From assembly GCA_002696685.1 (NCBI GenBank), contig NZSI01000042.1, forward strand, positions 25,328-30,588: a stretch of DNA of 5,261 nucleotides, in the 5' to 3' direction. Of the stretch, positions 1 to 5,261 are shown one piece after another. Position 1 is the first letter of the stretch, and each line of letters begins with the position of its first letter. Both the position numbers and the translations under genes were made by a program. The stretch is from Chloroflexota bacterium (GTDB lineage Bacteria > Chloroflexota > Dehalococcoidia > SAR202 > UBA826). The notes below the pieces were generated by a model that was given only the letters and a program-made list of their open reading frames with translations, was not told the DNA's origin and made no database searches.

Positions 1-627
1 CGAGGTGGTTGGAAGGGGGCCCTCTCAACTTCGCCCTTTTGGCAGTTATCGGCGGCATATCTGGTTTGTGGGATTACAACTAATATCCTTTCAGTTCACT
101 TCGTGCCATTTGCGGAGGATCAGGGAGTTCCTAAAATGACTGCTGCCAGTATATTCGGGGTTATGATGGGGCTCAATTCAATAGGAGTTCTTACTGCGGG
201 GATGTTATCGAACTGGTGGAGTCAAAAGCTAGTTCTTGGGTCCACCTATGCTCTGCGTGGAGTCGCCTATGCTGTGTTGCTGACAGTAGGAGGTGTCGAA
301 GGAATGTGGGCGTTTGCTTTCATAGCTGGTATGTCTTGGATTGCCACGGCATCAATGACTTCTTCACTTACAGCGGACATTTTTGGTCTGAGGAATTTAG
401 GGACATTGAATGGCATGACAAACATGTCGCATCAGATCGGAGGAGCTCTGTCGGTTCTTATGGCCGGCGAGTTACAGCAGATTACCGGTTCTTACGTCAT
501 TCCCTTTTCAATTGCCGGATTGACCTTGATAGGTGCGAGCATCGCTGCCTTCAGTGTCAATGAGAAGAAATATTCGTACAGGTATAACACCGTTAGATCT
601 GTACCCCAACCCGGATCAGCAAGCTAA
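1..627 (+). CDS. MFS transporter, OFA/monocarboxylate-like, C-terminal half (5' end outside window)
   Basis: The reading frame is open from the first base, so the gene begins upstream; 208 codons and a TAA stop are visible. The protein is strongly hydrophobic and reads as the second six-helix bundle of a major facilitator. It opens with a S-P-F-W-x-L segment (visible codons 11-16), the usual entry to TM7 in oxalate/formate-antiporter-like carriers. An H-F-V-P-F-A-E-D-x-G stretch follows (codons 33-42), then further helices. A TM10-11 loop carries A-D-I-F-G at codons 125-129 and later I-T-G-S-Y. A short polar tail of about 25 residues ends the protein in the cytoplasm. The same A-D-x-F-G and I-T-G-S-Y landmarks occur in the second transporter of this window (2317-3564), so the two are homologous. 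The GTG at 103 is an internal valine, not a start. The substrate cannot be read from sequence; a small organic acid is the family-based guess. The gene faces the rraA-like pair tail to tail. Confidence 0.88.
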   Translation, partial: RGGWKGALSTSPFWQLSAAYLVCGITTNILSVHFVPFAEDQGVPKMTAASIFGVMMGLNSIGVLTAGMLSNWWSQKLVLGSTYALRGVAYAVLLTVGGVEGMWAFAFIAGMSWIATASMTSSLTADIFGLRNLGTLNGMTNMSHQIGGALSVLMAGELQQITGSYVIPFSIAGLTLIGASIAAFSVNEKKYSYRYNTVRSVPQPGSAS

Positions 628-645
628 CTGTTAACAATGCAGAAT

Positions 646-1347
646 CTATTTTCCTAAAGTCTCATGATATCGTCTGATGGTTTCCTCTGTGGGGGGATAA
701 TATTTACCTGGTGCCACATTCTCTTCCTCGATTAGTGTTTTAATCCACTCTTCAACTTCCTCATGTTCTTCAACCCAGTTGATAACATCCTCGATTATGC
801 ATTCGGGAACTATGACTACGCCGTCATCATCGGCCATTACCAGATCACCAGGCCTTACTGCTACTCCCCCACATTGGATCGTCACGTTGGCCTCAAATGG
901 ATCAATTTCGTCGGCTCCACCCATTGGAGTTCTCCCACCTGCAAAGACTGCTAGCCCGTAATCCGCAACGATATCAAGATCTCTGATGGAGGCGTCAGTT
1001 ACAAGGCCGGAGGCTTTGCGCATTTTAAGTTGAAGAAGTTTTACGTCGCCACCAATGGCAGCATACTTTTTACCCAGCCCATCAATTACTAGCACATCCC
1101 CAGGTTCACAAGATCCCATGGCAATATATTCGGGGGATTTTTCACCAATGTGTGTTTGTTCCATGATGTCTTTCCGCGGAGGTATGAATCTTAGCGTTTT
1201 AGCCGGGCCTGCAAGCGTCAAACCAGGTGTAAACGACTCCACCCCTCTCATGAAGCAAGGTTCATATCCTAGACGCCTAACAGCAGAGTAAACAGTGGCA
1301 GATGCTACATTTTTGTAGCGAGTTATTATGGATTCTTGAATACTCAT
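646..1347 (-). CDS. RraA-like class II aldolase/decarboxylase family protein, paralog A
   Basis: This 233-residue protein is of the RraA / HMG-CHA aldolase fold. Landmarks in order are T-V-Y-S-A-V-R near residue 18, a P-G-D-V turn at 82-85, G-G-D at 99-101, G-L-V-T-D-A-S-I-R-D at 114-123, C-G-G-V at 159-162, P-G-D at 166-168 and D-D-D-G-V-V-I-V-P at 173-181. D101 and R122-D123 form the D-X20-R-D arrangement known from metal-dependent HMG/CHA aldolase, and the metal- and pyruvate-binding residues look intact. That favours a cytoplasmic C-C lyase or oxaloacetate-decarboxylase-type enzyme over an RNase E regulator. Typical RraA proteins are near 160 residues. This one has an acidic, probably helical C-terminal extension of about 50 residues ending in V-A-P-G-K-Y-Y-P. 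The ATG at 1347 is preceded by TGAGGA (1352-1357), 5-6 bases away. It is the second gene of a minus-strand pair, 24 bases after paralog B. The substrate is unknown. Confidence 0.9.
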   Translation of the reverse strand: MSIQESIITRYKNVASATVYSAVRRLGYEPCFMRGVESFTPGLTLAGPAKTLRFIPPRKDIMEQTHIGEKSPEYIAMGSCEPGDVLVIDGLGKKYAAIGGDVKLLQLKMRKASGLVTDASIRDLDIVADYGLAVFAGGRTPMGGADEIDPFEANVTIQCGGVAVRPGDLVMADDDGVVIVPECIIEDVINWVEEHEEVEEWIKTLIEEENVAPGKYYPPTEETIRRYHETLGK

Positions 1348-1371
1348 ATTATCCTCAGATACATCGATCCT

Positions 1372-2079
1372 TTATTTATTAAATTTGCTTAGTTTTGAGA
1401 AAGTTTTGGGATTGTAATATTTGCCTGGAGCAACATCTTCCCTCTCAATTAATTTTTTTATCTGTTCTTCAACTTGTTCGTGATCCTCAGCCCAGTCAAT
1501 TACTTCTTCAGCAACCCTTTCCGGGACAACAACAACACCGTCATCATCGCCAACTATTACATCGCCGGGTTTGACGGTAACTCCTCCACATTGAATTACA
1601 CAATTCGCTTCATAGGGCCAAACATCTGGTTCTCCGACTCGAGCTGTGTTGCCGGCAGCGAACAACTTTATCCCGTATGGTATGACTGCATTAATGTCAC
1701 GGATTGACCCGTCGGTCACCAACCCTTCAGCGTTTTGGTTCTTAAGTTGAATTAGTTTTACATCGCCACCTATGGAAGCCTCATTTTTTCCCATGGCGTC
1801 GAACACCGCAACGTCACCTGGACCACAAGATCCCATAGCCACATATTCTGGTGACTGTTCACCGGACGGAGTTTCCCTCTTTATATCCGCGCGAGCCGGT
1901 ATGAATCTGAGAGTTTTTGCTCTGCCAGCCATTCTATCTGTACCGCTTCTTTGATGAGTGTATGTCTTGATACCACGCATGAAGCATGGCTCATATCCTC
2001 CCAACTCTCTAACAGCTGAATATACAGTTGCGACGGCCACTTTCCTGTATCTGGCCAATATCTCATCTGAAATTGCCAT
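1372..2079 (-). CDS. RraA-like class II aldolase/decarboxylase family protein, paralog B
   Basis: This 235-residue RraA / HMG-CHA aldolase-fold protein is the first gene of the minus-strand pair. My hand alignment gives about 135 identical positions of about 230 to paralog A (roughly 58%), which indicates a tandem duplication. It keeps D106 and R127-D128, again exactly D-X20-R-D, plus P-G-D-V at 87-90, C-G-G-V at 164-167 and D-D-D-G-V-V-V-V-P at 178-186. It shares the long acidic C-terminal extension with V-A-P-G-K-Y-Y at 216-222. It differs from A by a few extra residues after the M-R-G-I segment (about 41-50), and in the loop after R-D (about 140-155), where A has G-R-T-P-M-G and B has G-N-T-A-R-V. 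These changes near the active site could separate their substrates. The ATG at 2079 follows AAGGAG (2086-2091) with a 6-base spacer, so the start is well supported. It is probably a metal-dependent aldolase or 2-oxo-acid decarboxylase; the substrate is unknown. Confidence 0.91.
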   Translation of the reverse strand: MAISDEILARYRKVAVATVYSAVRELGGYEPCFMRGIKTYTHQRSGTDRMAGRAKTLRFIPARADIKRETPSGEQSPEYVAMGSCGPGDVAVFDAMGKNEASIGGDVKLIQLKNQNAEGLVTDGSIRDINAVIPYGIKLFAAGNTARVGEPDVWPYEANCVIQCGGVTVKPGDVIVGDDDGVVVVPERVAEEVIDWAEDHEQVEEQIKKLIEREDVAPGKYYNPKTFSKLSKFNK

Positions 2080-2085
2080 ATCTCT

Positions 2086-2091
2086 CTCCTT
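2086..2091 (-). promoter_or_regulatory. Ribosome binding site of RraA-like paralog B
   Basis: On the minus strand this reads AAGGAG, a full Shine-Dalgarno core, six bases before the ATG at 2079. It fixes the start of the first gene of the minus-strand pair. Confidence 0.8.
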
Positions 2092-2108
2092 GCCAATAAA
2101 TCTTGGCT

Positions 2109-2137
2109 AGGTTACGCATGGCAATCGAGATGGTCAA
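2109..2137 (-). promoter_or_regulatory. Candidate sigma70-type promoter for the rraA-like pair
   Basis: On the minus strand TTGACC (2132-2137) matches the -35 consensus at five of six bases. TAACCT (2109-2114), a weak -10 of the TAnnnT type, lies after an ideal 17-base spacer. Transcription would begin near 2102, leaving a leader of about 22 bases that contains the AAGGAG ribosome binding site. Position and spacing are good, but the -10 is poor, so this is a prediction only. Confidence 0.35.
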
Positions 2138-2194
2138 CGGTTATTTTCATCTATGCCTAATTATGGTGAGAGTACAATGTGTTCACTTATTTAT

Positions 2195-2223
2195 TTGTAG
2201 GTCCTAACCTGCAGTTGTAATCT
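2195..2223 (+). promoter_or_regulatory. Weak candidate promoter for the plus-strand transporter operon
   Basis: TTGTAG (2195-2200) and TAATCT (2218-2223) are separated by exactly 17 bases, but each matches consensus at only three positions. TACAAT at 2173-2178 is a better -10 by itself, yet has no convincing -35. Transcription from the first pair would start near 2230, ahead of every possible start of the transporter gene. Confidence 0.22.
2199..2210. repeat. Short inverted repeat AGGT-N4-ACCT, possible operator
   Basis: AGGT and ACCT are perfect reverse complements across a four-base centre. The repeat lies inside the spacer of the weak plus-strand promoter candidate, a place where a repressor would block transcription. 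The arms are only four bases long, so chance occurrence is quite possible. The half-site also recurs as AGGTTA at 2109-2114, within the -10 of the minus-strand promoter candidate. Confidence 0.25.
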
Positions 2224-2316
2224 TCACAATAAACTCCTTGCATGATGGGGTGATTTCTGGACGCAATCGTAAGGCTTACCAGCCGTAATGGACGGATTTT
2301 TTATGGTTGGGTTATT

Positions 2317-3564
2317 GTGGCTGTTATGGCCATCACTAGCGCTGTTAGCATGGGGATGGGGTCCCTCAACTTCGGTTTATACATTAAGCCAATGGGCGAT
2401 GAATTGGGGATGGGTCGGGCCTCTTTTGGTTGGGCCATGTCGGCAAGAAGCGCCTCAGGAGCCCTCACAGGACCATTGATCGGGAAATTGCTCGATTTGT
2501 ACGGAGCAAGATGGATACTTTCGGTAGCCACGTTGATTTCAGCTGTATGCATGGTATCTCTAGCCTATATTAAAGAACCCTGGCATTTGGTACTGGTGTT
2601 TGCTGTAATGGGCCTAGTGGGTATGAGTGGTCCTGGGGCTCTTACTACATCTGTTCCCCCTACCAAATGGTTTGTCCGAAACAGGGGTAAAGCACTTGCA
2701 TATTCTTCCGCTGGAATTTCTTTGGGCGCGGTCATATTTGTTCCGTTAACCCAGTTGTTTATTGAACAGTACACTTGGCATGGGGCTTGGATAATCCTAG
2801 CGATAATTGGTGTGGGAATCATAGTTCCCCTATCTTTGCTGTTTATAAGGCGTGAGCCAGAAGACGTTGGTATGCTGCCGGATGGTGGCCATAGGATTAA
2901 AAATGGCTCACCAACTGAGGAATTAGAAAATTCTGAGTTGTCGTGGCCAACCCGTCAGGCACTTAGAACTGTCTCAATGTGGACTCTTACAGCTGCCTTT
3001 TCTATTCTTTCTTTGGGGATACTTACACTGGCGTTGCACAGGATTCCGGCTTTTATGGACAGAGGGCTTGATCCTGGGCTTGTAGCAATAGCCACCGCGT
3101 TTGATGCGGTATGCGCCGGTGTGGGTAGCTTTTTAGCTGGTATGTTGGTTCGAAGGATATCTGCGAAGCTAATTGGTACATCAGCGTTTCTCATGTTAGC
3201 CCTGGCGAGCATTATGTCCATATATGCTTATGACTTCTGGCTGATGTTCTGGTCTATGGCTTTGTTCGGGCTCGGTATAGGAACAAATATGTTCAACCAA
3301 AATTATATTTGGGCTGATTATTTCGGAAGAGAAAATGTAGGTACAATCAGAGGTATTGTCACACCAATAAACCTCGCAATCGGCGGTATTGGTGCACCTG
3401 CAGCTGGCTATGTTGTAGACATAACTGGTTCCTATGATCCAGCATGGTGGGCCGGGGTGGTACTAATGTTATTAGGAGCTCTGCTTTTTTCAGTATCGCG
3501 TAACCCGGGCGCCCCACCTGTCATTAGATACGAGGATGACTATAATGACAAACGCTCGTTTTGA
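2317..3564 (+). CDS. MFS transporter, OFA/monocarboxylate-like; true start probably upstream
   Basis: This is a twelve-helix major facilitator of 415 residues from the GTG at 2317. The loop between TM2 and TM3 has the signature G-K-L-L-D-L-Y-G-A-R (56-65). W-F-V-R-N-R-G-K-A (118-126) is typical of oxalate/formate- and monocarboxylate-type carriers. A polar central loop spans about 178-215, and the C-terminal half carries A-D-Y-F-G (333-337) and I-T-G-S-Y (369-373), shared with the transporter at 1-627. The 2317 start is doubtful. The same frame continues upstream to 2254 and encodes R-I-F-Y-G-W-V-I-V just before it, the classic opening of TM1 in this family, so coding almost certainly extends past 2317. 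Upstream the frame has no ATG, GTG or TTG before the TGA at 2251, only a CTG at 2257. It is an inner-membrane importer or antiporter of an unknown small solute, probably an organic acid. It is co-transcribed with the flavin monooxygenase 21 bases downstream. Confidence 0.88.
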   Translation: MAVMAITSAVSMGMGSLNFGLYIKPMGDELGMGRASFGWAMSARSASGALTGPLIGKLLDLYGARWILSVATLISAVCMVSLAYIKEPWHLVLVFAVMGLVGMSGPGALTTSVPPTKWFVRNRGKALAYSSAGISLGAVIFVPLTQLFIEQYTWHGAWIILAIIGVGIIVPLSLLFIRREPEDVGMLPDGGHRIKNGSPTEELENSELSWPTRQALRTVSMWTLTAAFSILSLGILTLALHRIPAFMDRGLDPGLVAIATAFDAVCAGVGSFLAGMLVRRISAKLIGTSAFLMLALASIMSIYAYDFWLMFWSMALFGLGIGTNMFNQNYIWADYFGRENVGTIRGIVTPINLAIGGIGAPAAGYVVDITGSYDPAWWAGVVLMLLGALLFSVSRNPGAPPVIRYEDDYNDKRSF

Positions 3565-3570
3565 ATTCAA

Positions 3571-3578
3571 GGGAGGAG
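3571..3578 (+). promoter_or_regulatory. Strong ribosome binding site supporting a TTG start
   Basis: GGGAGGAG lies seven bases before the TTG at 3586. With no ATG nearby until 3604, this site decides the start. The residues made from TTG (K-F-G-L-F) are the conserved first strand of the luciferase-like barrel, which would be lost from the ATG. Confidence 0.8.
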
Positions 3579-3585
3579 AAAAGTC

Positions 3586-4707
3586 TTGAAGTTTGGATTA
3601 TTTATGGAGTGGCCGAACCCATCGGTCAAAAATTTTTCTAGTCGCTTTGATGAGGGCATAAAACAGATACAACTTTCTGAGCAGCTTGGGTATGACTATG
3701 TCCTGATAGCAGAGCATCATTTTTCTAACTATGGCTTTTCACCGGCTCCATTGCTCCAGGCTCTGAAGATTGCCGAAAGCACGGATAGAATCAAGATAGG
3801 TACCGCTGCGATTATAGTTCCCGAATGGCAACCGATAAGAGCTGCCGAAGAAATGGCAGTGTTGGACCACTTCACCAAGGGAAGAGTTTTTTGTGGGGTT
3901 GGTAGGGGATACCAACCTTATGAGATGGGTGGATTTGGTATTGGACTTGAAGAATCACGTCCTCGTTTCCAGGAAGGTCTTGAGGTCATGATGAAAGCCT
4001 GGACAGAGGAGGAAGATTGGACCTACCAAGGCGAATTTATAAAAGTTGAAGAGCCGATAACCGTATTTCCGAAACCTTATCAGAAACCACATCCCCCGCT
4101 ATGGCTAGCGGGATCTTCAGAAGGTTCGATGAAACTTGCTGCAGCTAAAGATATTACGCCTTTGACTTCTAGCATGATGGGCATGGAGGGGGTGGCCTCT
4201 CAATTTGGAAGCTATGTTAGGGCACGAAATGATTTAGGTAAGTCAGTTGAAGACCTTCAAATGTCATTGCAATGTATGACTCATTGCGCTCCGACGATGG
4301 AGGAGGCGTTGAATCAACTGCCCTATATCAGATGGCAGATTCGTGCTCAGAAAGCTCTTACAGAGAGGAGAGTGGTAAATGGGAAAACTCAGGCTGAGCC
4401 ATATGAGGGTGAAATGGCTCAGGATATTTTTTTGGACAGGACCTATCTGGGTGATCCTGAGTCTCTGATCAACAAATTCAAGCGGGCGAATGATATTGGT
4501 ATCACTAATATCAGTCTCTGGATGGACTGGGGTGGGATAAAGCATGAGAACCTGATGGGGTCTATTAAACTCTTTGGTGAAGAAGTTCTACCAGTTTTAA
4601 AGGATCTTAATCCTCCTGAGAGTTCTGTAGCAAACGCTATTGCCTCAGCGGAAGTAGAGGGAACTTTTACTGTTACAGGAGATAGATTGTCAGCTGATGG
4701 TGGATAA
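3586..4707 (+). CDS. LLM-class (bacterial luciferase-like) flavin-dependent monooxygenase
   Basis: This 373-residue protein is of the luciferase-like TIM-barrel family, whose members use reduced FMN (sometimes F420) and oxygen to oxidise organic substrates. The first strand K-F-G-L-F (2-6) is followed by A-E-H-H-F (42-46), the Glu-His-His motif of the luciferase active site. Then come the I-G-T-A strand (71-74), a V-G-R-G-Y flavin-phosphate-type loop (105-109), R-F-Q-E-G-L-E-V (127-134) and P-P-L-W-L-A-G-S-S (170-178). Length and motif order fit a complete cytoplasmic enzyme, with a low-complexity tail after about residue 343. The start is TTG, backed by a strong ribosome binding site. The gene lies 21 bases after the transporter stop and 15 bases before the SDR-like gene, so the three are probably one operon and the monooxygenase likely acts on the imported solute or its derivative. 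The flavin partner enzyme is not in the window. Family assignment is firm; the substrate is unknown. Confidence 0.93.
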   Translation: MKFGLFMEWPNPSVKNFSSRFDEGIKQIQLSEQLGYDYVLIAEHHFSNYGFSPAPLLQALKIAESTDRIKIGTAAIIVPEWQPIRAAEEMAVLDHFTKGRVFCGVGRGYQPYEMGGFGIGLEESRPRFQEGLEVMMKAWTEEEDWTYQGEFIKVEEPITVFPKPYQKPHPPLWLAGSSEGSMKLAAAKDITPLTSSMMGMEGVASQFGSYVRARNDLGKSVEDLQMSLQCMTHCAPTMEEALNQLPYIRWQIRAQKALTERRVVNGKTQAEPYEGEMAQDIFLDRTYLGDPESLINKFKRANDIGITNISLWMDWGGIKHENLMGSIKLFGEEVLPVLKDLNPPESSVANAIASAEVEGTFTVTGDRLSADGG

Positions 4708-4722
4708 GAGCACTTCGATTAA

Positions 4723-5261
4723 ATGAATATTTTGGTGACAAATCCTGCTTCACGATTGTCCCGTGAGATTGTTCAGGCTCTCAGCCTTGCCCATGAAGTA
4801 GAGTTGGCAGAGGGTCCCTTTGGCCATGAAGAAGCCCAAAATGAACTTGTGAAAGACGTAGACACGGTAGTTCATTCCCTCCAGGATTCTCCGTCAATAG
4901 ACGAATCTGAACGCCTTGACCAAGCAATGCGTCAAACTTACAACCTATTGTGGACATGTGTTCAAGGGGGAGTTTCTAGGTTTGTTTTCCTATCATCTCT
5001 TTCATCTATGAAAAGCTATCCAGAAAACTATTTGGTCAATGAAAAATGGAGACCCCTCCCAACGACGGAAATTGATGGACTTTGTTTTCACCTAGCCGAG
5101 TTTGTATGTAGAGAATATGGACGGGAACGAGGCATAGATGTTCGTGTACTCCGATTAGGGGATTTGGACTGGGACGGTGAATCGGATTCCGATTCAGTTC
5201 TATATGGTGCTGACGCTTTGAACGGAGTTATCAGGGCAATAGAAGTAGACCTGGAAGCAGG
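4723..5261 (+). CDS. Degenerate extended SDR / NAD-dependent epimerase-like protein (3' end outside window)
   Basis: An open frame of 179 codons runs from ATG 4723 off the window. The pattern is that of an extended short-chain dehydrogenase/epimerase. The first strand is N-I-L-V-T (2-6) and D-V-D-T-V-V-H (45-51) matches the usual D-x-V-I-H strand. A helix carries N-L-L-x-x-C (74-79), then G-V-S-R-F-V-F-L-S-S (83-92), A-E-F-V-C-R-E-Y-G (125-133) and V-R-V-L-R-L-G (140-146). Two defining motifs are lost. The T-G-x-x-G-x-x-G nucleotide loop is T-N-P-A-S-R-L-S (6-13), with all three glycines replaced. The region where Y-x-x-x-K should precede A-E (about 114-124) has neither tyrosine nor lysine. 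The protein therefore probably does not bind NAD(P) or catalyse in the standard way; it may be an atypical SDR or a binding subunit. It follows the flavin monooxygenase by 15 bases with only a weak AAGAG upstream, suggesting translational dependence on its neighbour. Confidence 0.75.
   Translation, partial: MNILVTNPASRLSREIVQALSLAHEVELAEGPFGHEEAQNELVKDVDTVVHSLQDSPSIDESERLDQAMRQTYNLLWTCVQGGVSRFVFLSSLSSMKSYPENYLVNEKWRPLPTTEIDGLCFHLAEFVCREYGRERGIDVRVLRLGDLDWDGESDSDSVLYGADALNGVIRAIEVDLEA

Larger units (their letters stand above)
2080..2256. other. Divergent intergenic control region
   Basis: This non-coding stretch separates the minus-strand rraA-like pair from the plus-strand transporter/monooxygenase unit. 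It carries a plausible minus-strand promoter (2109-2137), a weaker plus-strand candidate (2195-2223) and a short inverted repeat (2199-2210). A three-codon open frame, ATG-ATG-GGG-TGA (2242-2253), sits just upstream of and in frame with the transporter. No regulator gene, RNA gene or strong terminator hairpin is visible. The layout suggests both units may be controlled from the same region. Confidence 0.6.

Noticed and set aside
103..105. GTG as the start of the first transporter
   Set aside because: The frame is open to the window edge and the upstream residues form a proper TM7, so this codon is an internal valine.
646..2079. Calling the two genes rraA, regulator of RNase E
   Set aside because: The proteins are about 70 residues longer than RraA, retain the aldolase metal motif and sit beside transporters and a monooxygenase. 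A metabolic role fits better, so no gene symbol was given.
1881..2096. Alternative minus-strand frame with its own ATG just upstream of paralog B
   Set aside because: It lies within paralog B in another frame. The product has no family features, while paralog B has the ribosome binding site and clear homology to A.
2242..2253. ATG-ATG-GGG-TGA read as evidence for TGA recoding (Trp or selenocysteine) in the transporter
   Set aside because: The transporter itself ends at a TGA (3562-3564), and I see no selenocysteine-type hairpin after 2251. A start-codon problem or sequence error is simpler.
2288..2479. Separate small gene starting at ATG 2288
   Set aside because: It overlaps the transporter out of frame, and its Trp/Leu-rich product looks like an off-frame reading of TM1-TM2. 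It matters only as a possible true start if the T run is one base short.
4264..4545. Minus-strand open frame inside the flavin monooxygenase
   Set aside because: It is wholly antisense to a well-supported gene, with no ribosome binding site or recognisable protein features.
1..5261. CRISPR arrays, tRNA/rRNA genes, insertion sequences or long repeats
   Set aside because: I found no regularly spaced repeats, tRNA-like folds, transposase frames or long terminal inverted repeats by eye; the only large-scale repetition is the protein-level duplication of the RraA-like and MFS genes.

Overview
The window looks like part of a bacterial catabolic or solute-uptake locus with moderate (not extreme) GC content. 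It holds six protein genes, two of them cut by the window edges, and I see no RNA genes, insertion sequences or CRISPR. The gene content is two OFA-like major facilitator (MFS) transporters, two RraA-type class II aldolase paralogs, one luciferase-like flavin monooxygenase and one degenerate extended SDR. Such content is typical of oligotrophic organic-acid degraders. The expansion of flavin monooxygenase, RraA-like and MFS families recalls marine SAR202-type Chloroflexota, but that placement is my inference and nothing in the window is taxonomically diagnostic. The genes use the standard code: TAA, TAG and TGA all end genes here.

Layout. Bases 1-627 (+) hold the C-terminal half of an MFS transporter whose start lies outside the window. 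It runs convergently, with an 18-base gap, into a two-gene minus-strand unit read from 2079 down to 646. That unit encodes two RraA-like proteins of 235 and 233 residues, about 58% identical to each other by hand alignment. Both keep the D-X20-R-D metal/pyruvate motif of HMG/CHA aldolases. Bases 2080 to about 2256 form a divergent control region. It has a plausible promoter for the rraA pair, a weaker one for the plus-strand genes, and a short inverted repeat. The plus-strand unit then runs MFS transporter (about 2257/2317-3564), luciferase-like flavin-dependent oxidoreductase (3586-4707, TTG start behind a strong ribosome binding site) and the start of an SDR-like gene (4723 to the window end). 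Gaps of 21 and 15 bases suggest one operon.

Working model (inference). The transporters import a small organic acid or related solute, the flavin monooxygenase oxidises it, and the RraA-like enzymes cleave or decarboxylate a 2-oxo-acid product to pyruvate-type intermediates. The SDR-like protein has lost both its canonical nucleotide-binding glycines and its YxxxK pair, so its role is open. The most useful points for a second look are the tandem aldolase duplication, the SDR-like protein without visible catalytic residues, and the missing normal start codon of the second MFS gene.
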